A stretch of DNA of 31,442 bases, taken from positions 1 to 31,442 of IMG/VR virus record IMGVR_UViG_3300025010_000178; one strand, written 5' to 3'. The position numbers and the translations under genes were made by a program. The DNA comes from a virus. Each line of letters starts with the position of its first letter. Within the stretch, counting starts at the first letter, position 1. Below, one piece after another: positions 16,455 to 24,138 of this stretch. The notes beneath the pieces are model-generated. The model was not told the DNA's origin, did no database searches, and saw only the letters and a program-made list of their open reading frames with translations.

Positions 16455-16925
16455 TTCTGATTCAAATTTCTTTTTAAATTTTTCAAACTCTTCTTCGTTT
16501 TTAATTGCTTTTTCTTTTAAAGACGGTAGATAATATTCTCTACTTTCTTCCATATCTCGATGTTTTTTAACCAAGTATCTAAAATATCGACTAAGCTTAA
16601 AATGTATCTTATCCAATGGTATTAAAAGATCATATTTATATCCTATACCATCATAGTGCAATCCCCCTTTTTGAGGCTCCATATAGCAAGAAAGAAATCC
16701 TACTATAACCAATCTTTTTCCAGAGATTATAATTCTAGCAAAAACTTTTATAAATGCTTTTAAAAAAGTGAGACAGTCTTTTTGAGTAAATCCTGTTTCG
16801 TCTGACAGTAGTTTTATAAATGCTTCAGTATTAACATCATTTTCAGTTCTATAACTACCACTAGTATGTTTGGGTTTTGATTTAGGTTTAGGTTCTTGAT
16901 TAAGCTCTTGATTAGATTCTTCCAT
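16437..16925 (-). CDS. HU/IHF-like DNA-binding protein
   Basis: A 162-aa protein. Residues about 33-110 match the HU/IHF pattern: two helices (TEAFIKLLSDETGFTQKDCL and FLKAFIKVFARII), then GKRLVIVGFLSCYMEP where HU proteins have their first beta strands, and a longer loop before the last strands. It has a Lys/Pro-rich N-terminal tail and a charged C-terminal helix. A GTG at 16952 opens the frame, but AAAAAAGG is best spaced for the ATG at 16925. It is the second gene after the YonO-type polymerase. In SPbeta an HU-like gene (yonN) also neighbours yonO, so a shared role in late transcription or DNA bending is likely. Confidence 0.75.
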   Translation of the reverse strand: MEESNQELNQEPKPKSKPKHTSGSYRTENDVNTEAFIKLLSDETGFTQKDCLTFLKAFIKVFARIIISGKRLVIVGFLSCYMEPQKGGLHYDGIGYKYDLLIPLDKIHFKLSRYFRYLVKKHRDMEESREYYLPSLKEKAIKNEEEFEKFKKKFESEKNIGK

Positions 16926-16996
16926 ATCTTTTGCCTTTTTTATGAAAAACACATTATATATTCATTTCTAAAAGATGTTTGTAAAGCCTCTCACAT

Positions 16997-17734
16997 CTAT
17001 ACGCAATAATTATTTCGATATTTTTTATTCCAATGTTTTTGGTTATTTTTATTTTTCAATTTCTGACATTCAGTACAAACATTATGACCCCTATGAATTT
17101 TAATAAATTCCTTTCCACAAATCTTACAATATGGGGGATAAAAAGAAATAATATTAGATATGTCTTTAACTATTATCTTTGCTTCAGAATCATCGTCAGC
17201 AGTAGTAAATGTCAGAACAAAAGAATCTGTTACTTTTATATTATTGATATATCCTTTTTTATAAAGAATATAAAAAATATCTTCGTTTCTTTTTTTAACG
17301 GTGTGGGCGAGACGATGAATTGTATTAGCATTTTCCCCAATATAATATTCTTTAGATTTACTTTTTAAATCCATAAGTCTAAAATATTTACCTAATACCA
17401 ACATTGTAAATAATATTTTTTCATACCGATAATTATTTAAACTACGAATACTTTCTAATTCACGTTCAGTAATCGGAACATCTTTAGGAACTCGTAAAGA
17501 ATATTCTCTTGATCTAGCAATAGCTTTTTCTATTTTTTGGGAAGAAAGAATAGAAGAAAATTCCCCTGCATATTTTTCACAAAATTTACATAATTCTTTT
17601 CTTATTTCACTTTTCTTTTTACCAAAATAACGATAATATTTTGCTAAAATAATTAAATCTGACATAGACATAAATCTAGAAAAACCATTTTTTATTAATT
17701 TTTCAGCATATTCTAGCTCATTCAATATTCTCAT
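16997..17734 (-). CDS. Zinc-binding protein between polymerase and HU-like genes
   Basis: A 245-aa protein, basic and helical, with a C-terminal zinc site CKICGKEF...HNVCTEC (about residues 207-227). The middle (about 100-165) has a run that could be a winged helix (NANTIHRLAHTVKKRNEDIFYILYKKGYI). Several in-frame ATGs lie at 17755-17734. I use 17734; ribosome binding sites do not decide between them. It overlaps the 3' end of the polymerase gene, so the two are coupled. A polymerase partner or promoter-recognition factor is an attractive idea from position, but I recognise no family. Confidence 0.65.
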   Translation of the reverse strand: MRILNELEYAEKLIKNGFSRFMSMSDLIILAKYYRYFGKKKSEIRKELCKFCEKYAGEFSSILSSQKIEKAIARSREYSLRVPKDVPITERELESIRSLNNYRYEKILFTMLVLGKYFRLMDLKSKSKEYYIGENANTIHRLAHTVKKRNEDIFYILYKKGYINNIKVTDSFVLTFTTADDDSEAKIIVKDISNIISFYPPYCKICGKEFIKIHRGHNVCTECQKLKNKNNQKHWNKKYRNNYCV

Positions 17735-20585
17735 AAAAATAATAATCATCCTCATTGTCTAAATTATAATTATGGTCAGAATCATTTTTCATTACTTTTA
17801 TTTCAGTCATTAAATAACTACTATATAAATAATTTATGTTACCGTTATCATCTAATGCAGGAATAAAGCATTTTTCTTGTTTATTTTTTGCAATATTTTC
17901 GATTATTTCATTGCTAAATATTTGCCATAAAAAACTCTTATTATCACCAGGAAAAGCCACATAGCAAATATCTACTACTAAATTTACTAATTCGGCCCCA
18001 TTTGATGATATTTCATATGCTTTTTGACGAATGAATTTATTGAATTGATCAATTGTTTTAAAATAGGCGGCAACATCTGTTTGAGTAGTGTTCCCTCCAG
18101 CATAAGCATTAGAAAATTTTCTTTTTTCCTTTTTATAAATACGATAGAGAGCATCTAATTTTTTATATTTTTCTTCATCGAATGGAATACTTGAGTCTTT
18201 TAATATTTGAATGTTTTCATCTGTTATGGGAATACTGGTGGATATTTTTAATTGTTTAAATTGTTCTTCCATATACCAAGCAATTTTATTCATTAAACAA
18301 TTAGTTTCCAAGAGAGGATTATATCTTTGATGTTCAAAAATAAACTTACATTCTTCTACATCTGTAGTAATTCCGGCATTTTCTAAAACTTCATTTATTT
18401 CTTTATTAAAACGCATATGAGAATCTTTAGAATATGCTTTTTTAAATTTTATATAATTTCGATTATAATGACTATATACCCATCTCATGAAATAAGGACG
18501 CTTATTTATTACAATGCGATTTAAAAATTCTAAGTTTTCTCTTTCTGCATCTTCCATTTCTTCTGATATTTTTTTCCAGCGAGTCCAATGTATCGGAAAT
18601 GGTTTAATAATCAGTCCTTTTGTTGCATCTATCGTAGAGCCTTGTTCTTTTCGAAAACATTTAAGTCGATTGATTAATTCTGTATATTCAGGAGAATCTT
18701 TTTCAAAATTAGGTAACATAGCAAATGCAGTAGTTGCAACATTAGTTACAAATCCTACCCTATTATTAAATCCGTTTAAATCAGCTTTATATAATTCTTC
18801 TTCAATAATTTCTTGTTTTGGAGATTTCTTACTATCATAATAAATAGGCAATCCACCAGGAAGATTGGTGATAATCTCGGTATTATTGGTGATACATACT
18901 ATGTCACCGTCAAAATCTGAACCAGATTGATACAAACAATCATTTCCGAAAACATTATAAACAATACAATTATTTAAATATTTATACCATTCTTTTATTT
19001 TAGAGTTTTCTTTTAAGTTGATAGGATTTATTTCGCTTTTCCAGGTTAAAGGAGCGCGCATAGCAACTAATTTATTTTCTTTTTGATCTAGCCAATAGCG
19101 ATTATAATGTTCATCTCTATTTAGTAATCCTTTTAAGGGAAGATTAAATAAATTTTCCATAAAAGCATAAGGATCGCTTACCGCCATTGTATAGAAACCA
19201 TGAATTAAAAGATTGCCAATATAAGATTCTTTTATTTTTTTATTTAAACTATGAATAAGATAATTTTTTATATAAGGATCGTGAATTAGTTCATTATTGA
19301 GAATCAATGCTTTTGTAACAGCATCTTGAATTTTATTGAAAACATTATCTAAATTATTTAAGTTATCTAAATTATTTGGATTTAAATTTATATCATTATA
19401 TTTTTGATTAGAGAGTTTGCCTAGTAAATACAATAATGTATATTCAATTTTATTTTTTATAATGTTACTAAAAAAATCTAAAGTTGGTTGGCATAATTTC
19501 TTAATCGTATCATCATCTAAATCTAAAACTTGAACAAATTGATAATTCAAAAATGTATAAGGCGTTTCAATTTTTGGAGTAACCCGGCTAACTCCCCAGG
19601 TTAAGTTATTTTTTTTACAATTATAAACATAATGATCTAGAGACGAAAATGCTTCCCATAATTTAAATTGGCTTTCAGTTAGAATAATGTCTGCATCTCG
19701 AAGATTATATTTATTTCCCCAAATATCGGTAACATGATGTTGTTCTGCTATTTCTTCAGCAAAACGATGGAAATCAAAAACACAAACCATCCCTTTAATA
19801 AAATTGGCTCGAATAATAAATGCAGATGGAATATAATTTAAACCTAGATCGTCGGCCCATTGTTTTGCAAATTTAGGAGATATTAATCCTTGACCATCCC
19901 ATAAATTAAATTCTATTTCTTTTTCGCAAGGAATGACAACATCATCTCCATTTTCTATTTCTTCAATATAATCTACTTTTTCTGTTCTTTTTATTTTTAA
20001 ATCGGGTACAACACAGAAATAGGGAGTAGATACCTGTAATGTAGCACTAGCATTTAAACCAAAATAAGCATTGAATTTAGCAGGAGAAATTAGAATTGAA
20101 TTTCGATTATTATTTAATGTTTTCTTTAGTGGTTCTTCATATTCTTCTGAAACCCATAATGAATTATTACGCCTTGCCTGTCCTGCTCCACATAATAATC
20201 GTATAAATTTTATTCCATTAATATAAAATCCATTTTGACCAAGATATTCGTAGTGTCTTAAATCACTTACAGAAACGGAAATAATTTCAGGAACAAATAA
20301 AAGAGAATCAATTTGATCTTCTATTTGTAATAATGTTTCTGAATTTTCGGAAGAATGCTTTTTTCGTTTTATTTTTCTTTTTTCTAAAAGTAGATTATCA
20401 ATTTTTTCTTGAGAGAAAGAAATATTTTTAAGTTGTCTTAGAGAGCGAAATACTTGCGAATCTCCAATAGAAACAATTTCTCCTGATTTACGAGCATCAT
20501 CAATGGTTAAAGTAAGATTATATTTTGAATTTTTTAGTCGTGATGTAGATATTTTAAAAATATAAAATTGCTGTAGCTTTTTCAA
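17718..20585 (-). CDS. Single-polypeptide RNA polymerase, YonO/RdRP-like
   Basis: A 955-aa protein of the two-barrel polymerase superfamily that includes cellular beta/beta', eukaryotic RNA-dependent polymerases and phage SPbeta YonO. The catalytic motif DFDGD lies at 557-561 within QSGSDFDGDIVC, giving three metal-binding Asp. Other family marks are LLCGAGQARRN near 131, WDGQGLIS near 229, IRANFIKG near 258 (candidate catalytic Lys264), MRAPLTW near 509 and GSTIDATKG near 649. YonO, about 900 aa, transcribes SPbeta late genes from DNA. The start is TTG, with a stop codon shortly upstream and CGGAGC a little far away. It heads the leftward late block, so it probably transcribes the head genes below. 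The phage would be largely independent of host polymerase late on. Confidence 0.88.
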   Translation of the reverse strand: MKKLQQFYIFKISTSRLKNSKYNLTLTIDDARKSGEIVSIGDSQVFRSLRQLKNISFSQEKIDNLLLEKRKIKRKKHSSENSETLLQIEDQIDSLLFVPEIISVSVSDLRHYEYLGQNGFYINGIKFIRLLCGAGQARRNNSLWVSEEYEEPLKKTLNNNRNSILISPAKFNAYFGLNASATLQVSTPYFCVVPDLKIKRTEKVDYIEEIENGDDVVIPCEKEIEFNLWDGQGLISPKFAKQWADDLGLNYIPSAFIIRANFIKGMVCVFDFHRFAEEIAEQHHVTDIWGNKYNLRDADIILTESQFKLWEAFSSLDHYVYNCKKNNLTWGVSRVTPKIETPYTFLNYQFVQVLDLDDDTIKKLCQPTLDFFSNIIKNKIEYTLLYLLGKLSNQKYNDINLNPNNLDNLNNLDNVFNKIQDAVTKALILNNELIHDPYIKNYLIHSLNKKIKESYIGNLLIHGFYTMAVSDPYAFMENLFNLPLKGLLNRDEHYNRYWLDQKENKLVAMRAPLTWKSEINPINLKENSKIKEWYKYLNNCIVYNVFGNDCLYQSGSDFDGDIVCITNNTEIITNLPGGLPIYYDSKKSPKQEIIEEELYKADLNGFNNRVGFVTNVATTAFAMLPNFEKDSPEYTELINRLKCFRKEQGSTIDATKGLIIKPFPIHWTRWKKISEEMEDAERENLEFLNRIVINKRPYFMRWVYSHYNRNYIKFKKAYSKDSHMRFNKEINEVLENAGITTDVEECKFIFEHQRYNPLLETNCLMNKIAWYMEEQFKQLKISTSIPITDENIQILKDSSIPFDEEKYKKLDALYRIYKKEKRKFSNAYAGGNTTQTDVAAYFKTIDQFNKFIRQKAYEISSNGAELVNLVVDICYVAFPGDNKSFLWQIFSNEIIENIAKNKQEKCFIPALDDNGNINYLYSSYLMTEIKVMKNDSDHNYNLDNEDDYYFYENIE

Positions 20586-20649
20586 ATATGGTTGCTTTGC
20601 TCCGAATATTATAAATTATAAATATAAAAAAATTATTATTGTTGAATAG

Positions 20650-21204
20650 CTAAACAGATTTAGTATATATTAACTTTCCAGTTTCGGAATCTCTTACAAT
20701 GTCAGTTCTTAGAATCTCGTTATTACAACCAGGACAATAGCATTTTATCCAACCTGTATCGCCAACAATTAATTCTTCGCCACAAGTGCAATTGAATTTC
20801 ATAACTCGATCTAATTCAATTAGTCCGTTGGTCACAATACACATTGGACAATCTTCACCTCCTTCCCATTGAAAATGGTCTTTGCTTTTATTTTTATTTT
20901 CAATTTTTTCATCTTCTAAAAAGTGATATACATTCATAATCTTGATTTCATGTTTAAGGTCAAGCCTTAATATTTCCCAACTATTTTCACCCAAACTGTC
21001 ATCGCAATAAAAAACTACATCTTCATAGACTTGGGAGAAACCTCTTCCTAACAAATGAAAAATAAAGATTGATTCAGTTACGGCATCATAAACCTCTATT
21101 TCGTATAATAAAGGTAGTGGTAAAAAAGATTCATTATCTTCTGGCGAAGAAGATGGTGGAGATATTTCATCATTGTTGTCATTGTCATTATTATCGTTAT
21201 CCAT
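20650..21204 (-). CDS. Zinc-ribbon protein at the head of the late block
   Basis: A 184-aa acidic protein. The first 25 residues are Asp/Asn-rich and probably disordered. The C-terminal half has CPMC, then CTC near 135, and CYCPGC near 152, suggesting one or two zinc ribbons. The ATG at 21204 is the first ATG; a TTG at 21258 would add 18 residues but its AAAGGAG is about 20 bases away. It is the first leftward gene and lies upstream of the polymerase. It might regulate transcription; no family is recognised. Confidence 0.65.
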   Translation of the reverse strand: MDNDNNDNDNNDEISPPSSSPEDNESFLPLPLLYEIEVYDAVTESIFIFHLLGRGFSQVYEDVVFYCDDSLGENSWEILRLDLKHEIKIMNVYHFLEDEKIENKNKSKDHFQWEGGEDCPMCIVTNGLIELDRVMKFNCTCGEELIVGDTGWIKCYCPGCNNEILRTDIVRDSETGKLIYTKSV

Positions 21205-21604
21205 ATTTTTTAATTTATTGTAATTATAAAGTAAAACGGAATAGCAATAAAAATACAATTATTAATTACAATATTAAATCTCCTTTAATGGTATAATTGC
21301 AATTGTATAGATAAATATAAATTGTCTCTATGCCTAACTTTAACAAACACATAGATAGAACAACTTTATCAACTTTATCATATTACATAATCTTTGTCAA
21401 GATGTGCAAGAACGTAAAAATGTAAATGCGTGAAAATTTGCAATAAATTTTATAATAATGGAAAAAAAAGTACTAGGACAATAGAATGCAATAGCAAAAA
21501 ATATGTATATATGGTAAAATGTAAAATGGTGTTGGTCTGTGTCTGTATATTTAATTATACGGATTCTTTTTTCTTATAATTCATAAGGAGAAAATAATTT
21601 TATA
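21205..21604. promoter_or_regulatory. Divergent promoter region between late block and replication gene
   Basis: No gene fits here. Leftward, TTGACA (complement of 21396-21401) is a perfect -35 box, but the -10 candidates downstream are badly spaced. Rightward, TGGTAAAAT (21512-21520) is an extended -10 with TAGCAA 17 bases upstream, and GTAAAATG recurs nearby. A direct repeat of ACTTTATCA sits at 21363-21381. The region surely drives both directions, but I cannot fix the start points. Confidence 0.45.
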
Positions 21605-22168
21605 ATGGATATAAATAATAAAAACAAAAATAAGAATAAAAGTAGCAATGGCAGTAACAATAGCAATAATATATTTGGAATTGGCGACGACTCTTTATTT
21701 TCCGGTTATTATGTAATAGCGTCTGATGTTTTACTCCAAAAAACTACTCCTGTAATTGCCCTGGTATATGGAAAGATTTGGTTACTTTCTAGATCATCGG
21801 GGTACTGCTACATGGCTGTAGGAAAGATTGCTAAACAATTAGGTTTTTGTAGAAATGCGGTTAGTAATGCAATTGACATATTGTTGGGAAAAGAAATAAT
21901 TGGATCAGGAAAAAGCAAATATAAGAATATTTATTTTAATTCTGATACAGCTTTGATATTAGATGTTACCCCTAAATCTTATACATCTAAAAAACAAGTT
22001 CGGTACTATGCTCCACTACAGGAAAGATTTGAATCATATATTGCAAAGTATAAGGCTATGGAAAATAGTCAATTTGATCTTTCTTCTGAGGAAGAAACAG
22101 AAATAGAACTATTATTGGAAATGGTAAATATAAGAAAGACAAAGACCGAAACGAAAACGCAAGAATAA
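21605..22168 (+). CDS. Helix-turn-helix replication initiator-like protein
   Basis: A 187-aa protein. After an Asn/Lys-rich tail (1-22), residues about 30-105 form a winged helix of the kind in plasmid and phage replication initiators: LFSGYYVIASDVLL, IALVYGKIWLLSRSSGYCYMA, then the reader helix pair KIAKQLGFCRNAVSNAIDILLGKEII. The C-terminal part is helical and acidic. It has TAAGGAG upstream. It is the only rightward gene before a 2-kb non-coding region that begins with six phased palindromes, the usual layout of an initiator next to its binding sites. A transcription regulator is the alternative. The HTH is clear; the replication role is inferred. Confidence 0.65.
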   Translation: MDINNKNKNKNKSSNGSNNSNNIFGIGDDSLFSGYYVIASDVLLQKTTPVIALVYGKIWLLSRSSGYCYMAVGKIAKQLGFCRNAVSNAIDILLGKEIIGSGKSKYKNIYFNSDTALILDVTPKSYTSKKQVRYYAPLQERFESYIAKYKAMENSQFDLSSEEETEIELLLEMVNIRKTKTETKTQE

Positions 22169-22175
22169 TAAAATT

Positions 22176-22337
22176 ATGAATATTAATAATAGTAGTAAAA
22201 TGAATAGTGGTGGCTTAATATCAATGTCGGCAAAAGTGCGAGAATATTTCTGGCAATGGAAAATGGCAAAAGTCTATATTTTTTTGCCATTTCAATGTTC
22301 ATTTAATGAACAATATCGTTCATTTAATGAACATTAA
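22176..22337 (+). CDS. Possible 53-aa protein running into the palindrome array
   Basis: An open frame of 53 codons starting seven bases after the initiator-like gene. The middle, SAKVREYFWQWKMAKVYIF, looks more protein-like than random, but the last third is simply the translation of a hairpin and of the first two palindromes. No ribosome binding site is seen. It may be a degraded 3' part of a longer initiator. Low confidence. Confidence 0.2.
   Translation: MNINNSSKMNSGGLISMSAKVREYFWQWKMAKVYIFLPFQCSFNEQYRSFNEH
22261..22292. other. 11-bp hairpin before the palindrome array
   Basis: AAATGGCAAAA (22261-22271) and TTTTGCCATTT (22282-22292) are exact complements with a 10-base loop. It ends four bases before the first palindrome of the array. 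It could be a terminator without a proper T-run, or part of the origin structure. Confidence 0.6.
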
Positions 22338-22416
22338 TGTTCACGCCGTGAACAATATCGTTCATCTCGTGAACCATTTCGTTCACGCCGTGAACAATAT
22401 CGTTCATTAAATGGGC
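22297..22416. repeat. Six 15-bp palindromes at exact 21-bp spacing (iteron-like array)
   Basis: Units start at 22297, 22318, 22339, 22360, 22381 and 22402. Units 1 and 2 are GTTCATTTAATGAAC. Units 3 and 5 are GTTCACGCCGTGAAC. Unit 4, GTTCATCTCGTGAAC, is a hybrid of the two. Unit 6, GTTCATTAAATGGGC, is degenerate. Arms of seven bases surround one central base, and 6-bp spacers (mostly AATATC) separate units. The 21-bp period is two helical turns, so all units face one side of the helix. A protein dimer would bind each; the adjacent initiator-like protein is the obvious candidate. Origin iterons or a multi-operator control region are the two readings. Confidence 0.85.
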
Positions 22417-22736
22417 ACAAAGATACTATATAAGAAACTATAAAGAAAGGATTTAAGAAAAAAGAAAGAGATTAAGGAAATATATTCAAAGATATATAAC
22501 TTTTTTTTTACCTCCTTTTTGGTGGGAGTTTGGAAGTTTTTTTGGTTTTAAAAATTGTGTAGTTTATTGTTTATTATAGTTTATTATGGGTTTAGTTGGG
22601 TGTTTGTAGGTGTAGGTTGTGGTTTTATTCTGGCAATTTAACTAACAATTTGACAGATTCATTTTTCGGATATTCTTAATTTCAACTTCGAATATTTTTT
22701 AATTTAAATATTTTCTTTCTAAATACTGGATACTAG

Positions 22737-22778
22737 ATATTCCTCCTTGCTGGCAGGGACGGAGTATTTTTGTTTTTT
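22737..22778 (+). terminator. Probable rightward terminator after the initiator gene
   Basis: ATATTCC (22737-22743) pairs with GGAGTAT (22761-22767, one G-U pair) around a partly paired interior (CCTT/AGGG), followed by TTTTGTTTTTT. The shape is that of an intrinsic terminator for the rightward transcript from the initiator-like gene. Confidence 0.5.
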
Positions 22779-22815
22779 ATAGTGTAGTAGGGGTTGGGTT
22801 TAGATATTAAATGCT

Positions 22816-22843
22816 TAGATGCTAGATGCTAGATGCTAGATGC
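22816..22843. repeat. TAGATGC heptamer, four exact copies
   Basis: Four head-to-tail copies of TAGATGC in the G/T-rich half of the non-coding region. Slippage-prone and likely variable in length. No gene covers it. Confidence 0.9.
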
Positions 22844-23144
22844 AGAGCATTAAGTTTGTTAGGATCACAGATCATTCATTAGACATTTATTAGGATTATT
22901 CGAGTTATTGGCCTTATTGGCTTTATTGGCTATTAGAATTTGTTAGAGTTATTAGAGTTTATTGGAGATTATTAGGGTCTATTGGGTCTATTTAATATTA
23001 TAGCAAATTATTTTAGGGTAAAAATAATTGGTGTTGGATGGTGTGATAAGAGGGAGTGGGGGTTAGAAGTGGGGGTGTGAGTTGAATAGCTATACCTCAT
23101 TTTTAAGTTTTTTATCATAATAATCATGTAAAATGGGGGGTATT

Positions 23145-23159
23145 TGAGAATGATTCTCA
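23145..23159. promoter_or_regulatory. Fur-box-like 7-1-7 palindrome
   Basis: TGAGAATGATTCTCA is a perfect palindrome with 7-base arms around one base. It matches the 7-1-7 Fur consensus TGATAATGATTATCA at 13 of 15 positions. It is near the point where strand composition switches, with an AT-rich inverted repeat (CATAAT/ATTATG, 23182-23199) about 20 bases further on. Binding by a host iron regulator is an inference; no iron gene is nearby. Confidence 0.45.
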
Positions 23160-23479
23160 TTAAAAATGATCGGAAATTTGCCATAATGTATATATTATGA
23201 CAAATTATCAAGCTTTTCAGGCTATAAATTGAATAATTTTATTCTGTTCTTAAGATTGTCAAGGGGAGGCTTAATTTTCTCAATAATTTTAAGATTCAAA
23301 TCAGCACTAATGTTAAAGAAAAGACTTATACTATCCAAATACTCCACAATACCTATACAAAACCTATACAATACATATGTATACATATACCATACTACGT
23401 TATACTTACATATGACACACACATATTACCTATACATATTATATATACATATGATTAACACATATTATACCTACATACT

Positions 23480-23506
23480 ACCATACCCACCATACCTACC
23501 ATACCC
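23480..23506. repeat. ACCATACC(C/T) nonamer, three copies
   Basis: Three copies of ACCATACCC or ACCATACCT in a row, in a stretch that has no G on the plus strand (23454-23538). Partial copies continue on both sides. Confidence 0.85.
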
Positions 23507-23772
23507 ACCTAATACTACCCAATATATCCACTTACCCTGCTCGATCTTGCGATCCATACCCAACCTACCTATACTTAGACCATATGTTCTACCTATACCC
23601 TAATTGTACCCTGCTTGTGAAACCCTACACTAAAAGGTACAATAGCCTTCTACTAAATATCCTCGTTTATTTCTGTCATCTTATTCACTTCATTGTGCTT
23701 TGCTTATATCATCATACTATACCTTATATAATGAAGGATACTCTCTCTCACTTCTTACATTTTCCCTCATTT

Positions 23773-23799
23773 CATGCTATCCATGCTATCCATGCTATC
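23773..23799. repeat. CATGCTATC nonamer, three exact copies
   Basis: Three head-to-tail exact copies of CATGCTATC followed by a partial CAT. It lies in the C-rich half of the non-coding region. Confidence 0.9.
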
Positions 23800-23858
23800 C
23801 ATTATTGTTTGATCTGGTATCCAGGTATCCTGGTATTGTCTATCGTTCCATAGTTGGC

Positions 23859-23890
23859 AGTATCTCAGTATCTCAGTATCTCAGTATCTC
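23859..23890. repeat. AGTATCTC octamer, four exact copies
   Basis: Four exact head-to-tail copies of AGTATCTC. Sequence unrelated to the other tandem repeats nearby, which suggests repeated local slippage rather than one amplified element. Confidence 0.9.
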
Positions 23891-23946
23891 ATTCTATTAT
23901 AATGAAGTAATATTACTCTCACTATTCCCTATTCTCTTTACATAAT

Positions 23947-23976
23947 ACTAATATATACTAATATACACTAATATAC
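23947..23976. repeat. ACTAATATA(T/C) decamer, three copies
   Basis: Three head-to-tail copies of ACTAATATAT or ACTAATATAC, the last tandem repeat before the operon leader. Confidence 0.9.
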
Positions 23977-23992
23977 CCACAATAAAGCTGCT

Positions 23993-24008
23993 TGTGAATT
24001 AAATCACA
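23993..24008. promoter_or_regulatory. Perfect CRP/FNR-family palindrome TGTGA-N6-TCACA
   Basis: TGTGAATTAAATCACA fits the consensus of CRP/FNR-type regulators at all ten fixed bases, and symmetry extends one base further (T...A outside). It is about 150 bases upstream of the structured RNA leader of the rightward operon, a sensible place for an activator or repressor. Regulators of this class exist in many bacterial phyla, so it does not identify the host. Confidence 0.45.
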
Positions 24009-24138
24009 CAATTATTAAGATATCGTTATTATGTAACATTATTTATAAAAATCACCCGTTTAATCCAACCCGAAACCCCAAATTTTCGCTACAATAAGGT
24101 TAATTAATTAAATATATGAAATGAACGAACGAACGGAC

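Larger units (their letters stand above)
22417..24100. other. Repeat-rich non-coding region with a strand-composition switch
   Basis: About 1.7 kb without a convincing gene. The first part of the plus strand is rich in G and T; positions 22516-22629 contain no C. The later part is rich in C, A and T; positions 23454-23538 contain no G. Many short tandem repeats of 7-10 bp occur, each of different sequence. Two regulator-type palindromes are present (23145-23159 and 23993-24008). Open frames here translate to low-complexity peptides without ribosome binding sites. A replication origin, a partition site or a long untranslated transcript are possible roles. Confidence 0.7.

Noticed and set aside
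22297-22416. CRISPR array
   Set aside because: Repeats are 15-bp palindromes and the spacers only 6 bp and nearly identical, so it cannot be a CRISPR array. Phased protein-binding sites fit better.
23008-23945. Several open frames of 66-124 codons in the repeat-rich region
   Set aside because: They translate to low-complexity Tyr/Ile/Pro or Leu-rich strings, follow the tandem repeats, overlap on both strands and have no ribosome binding sites.
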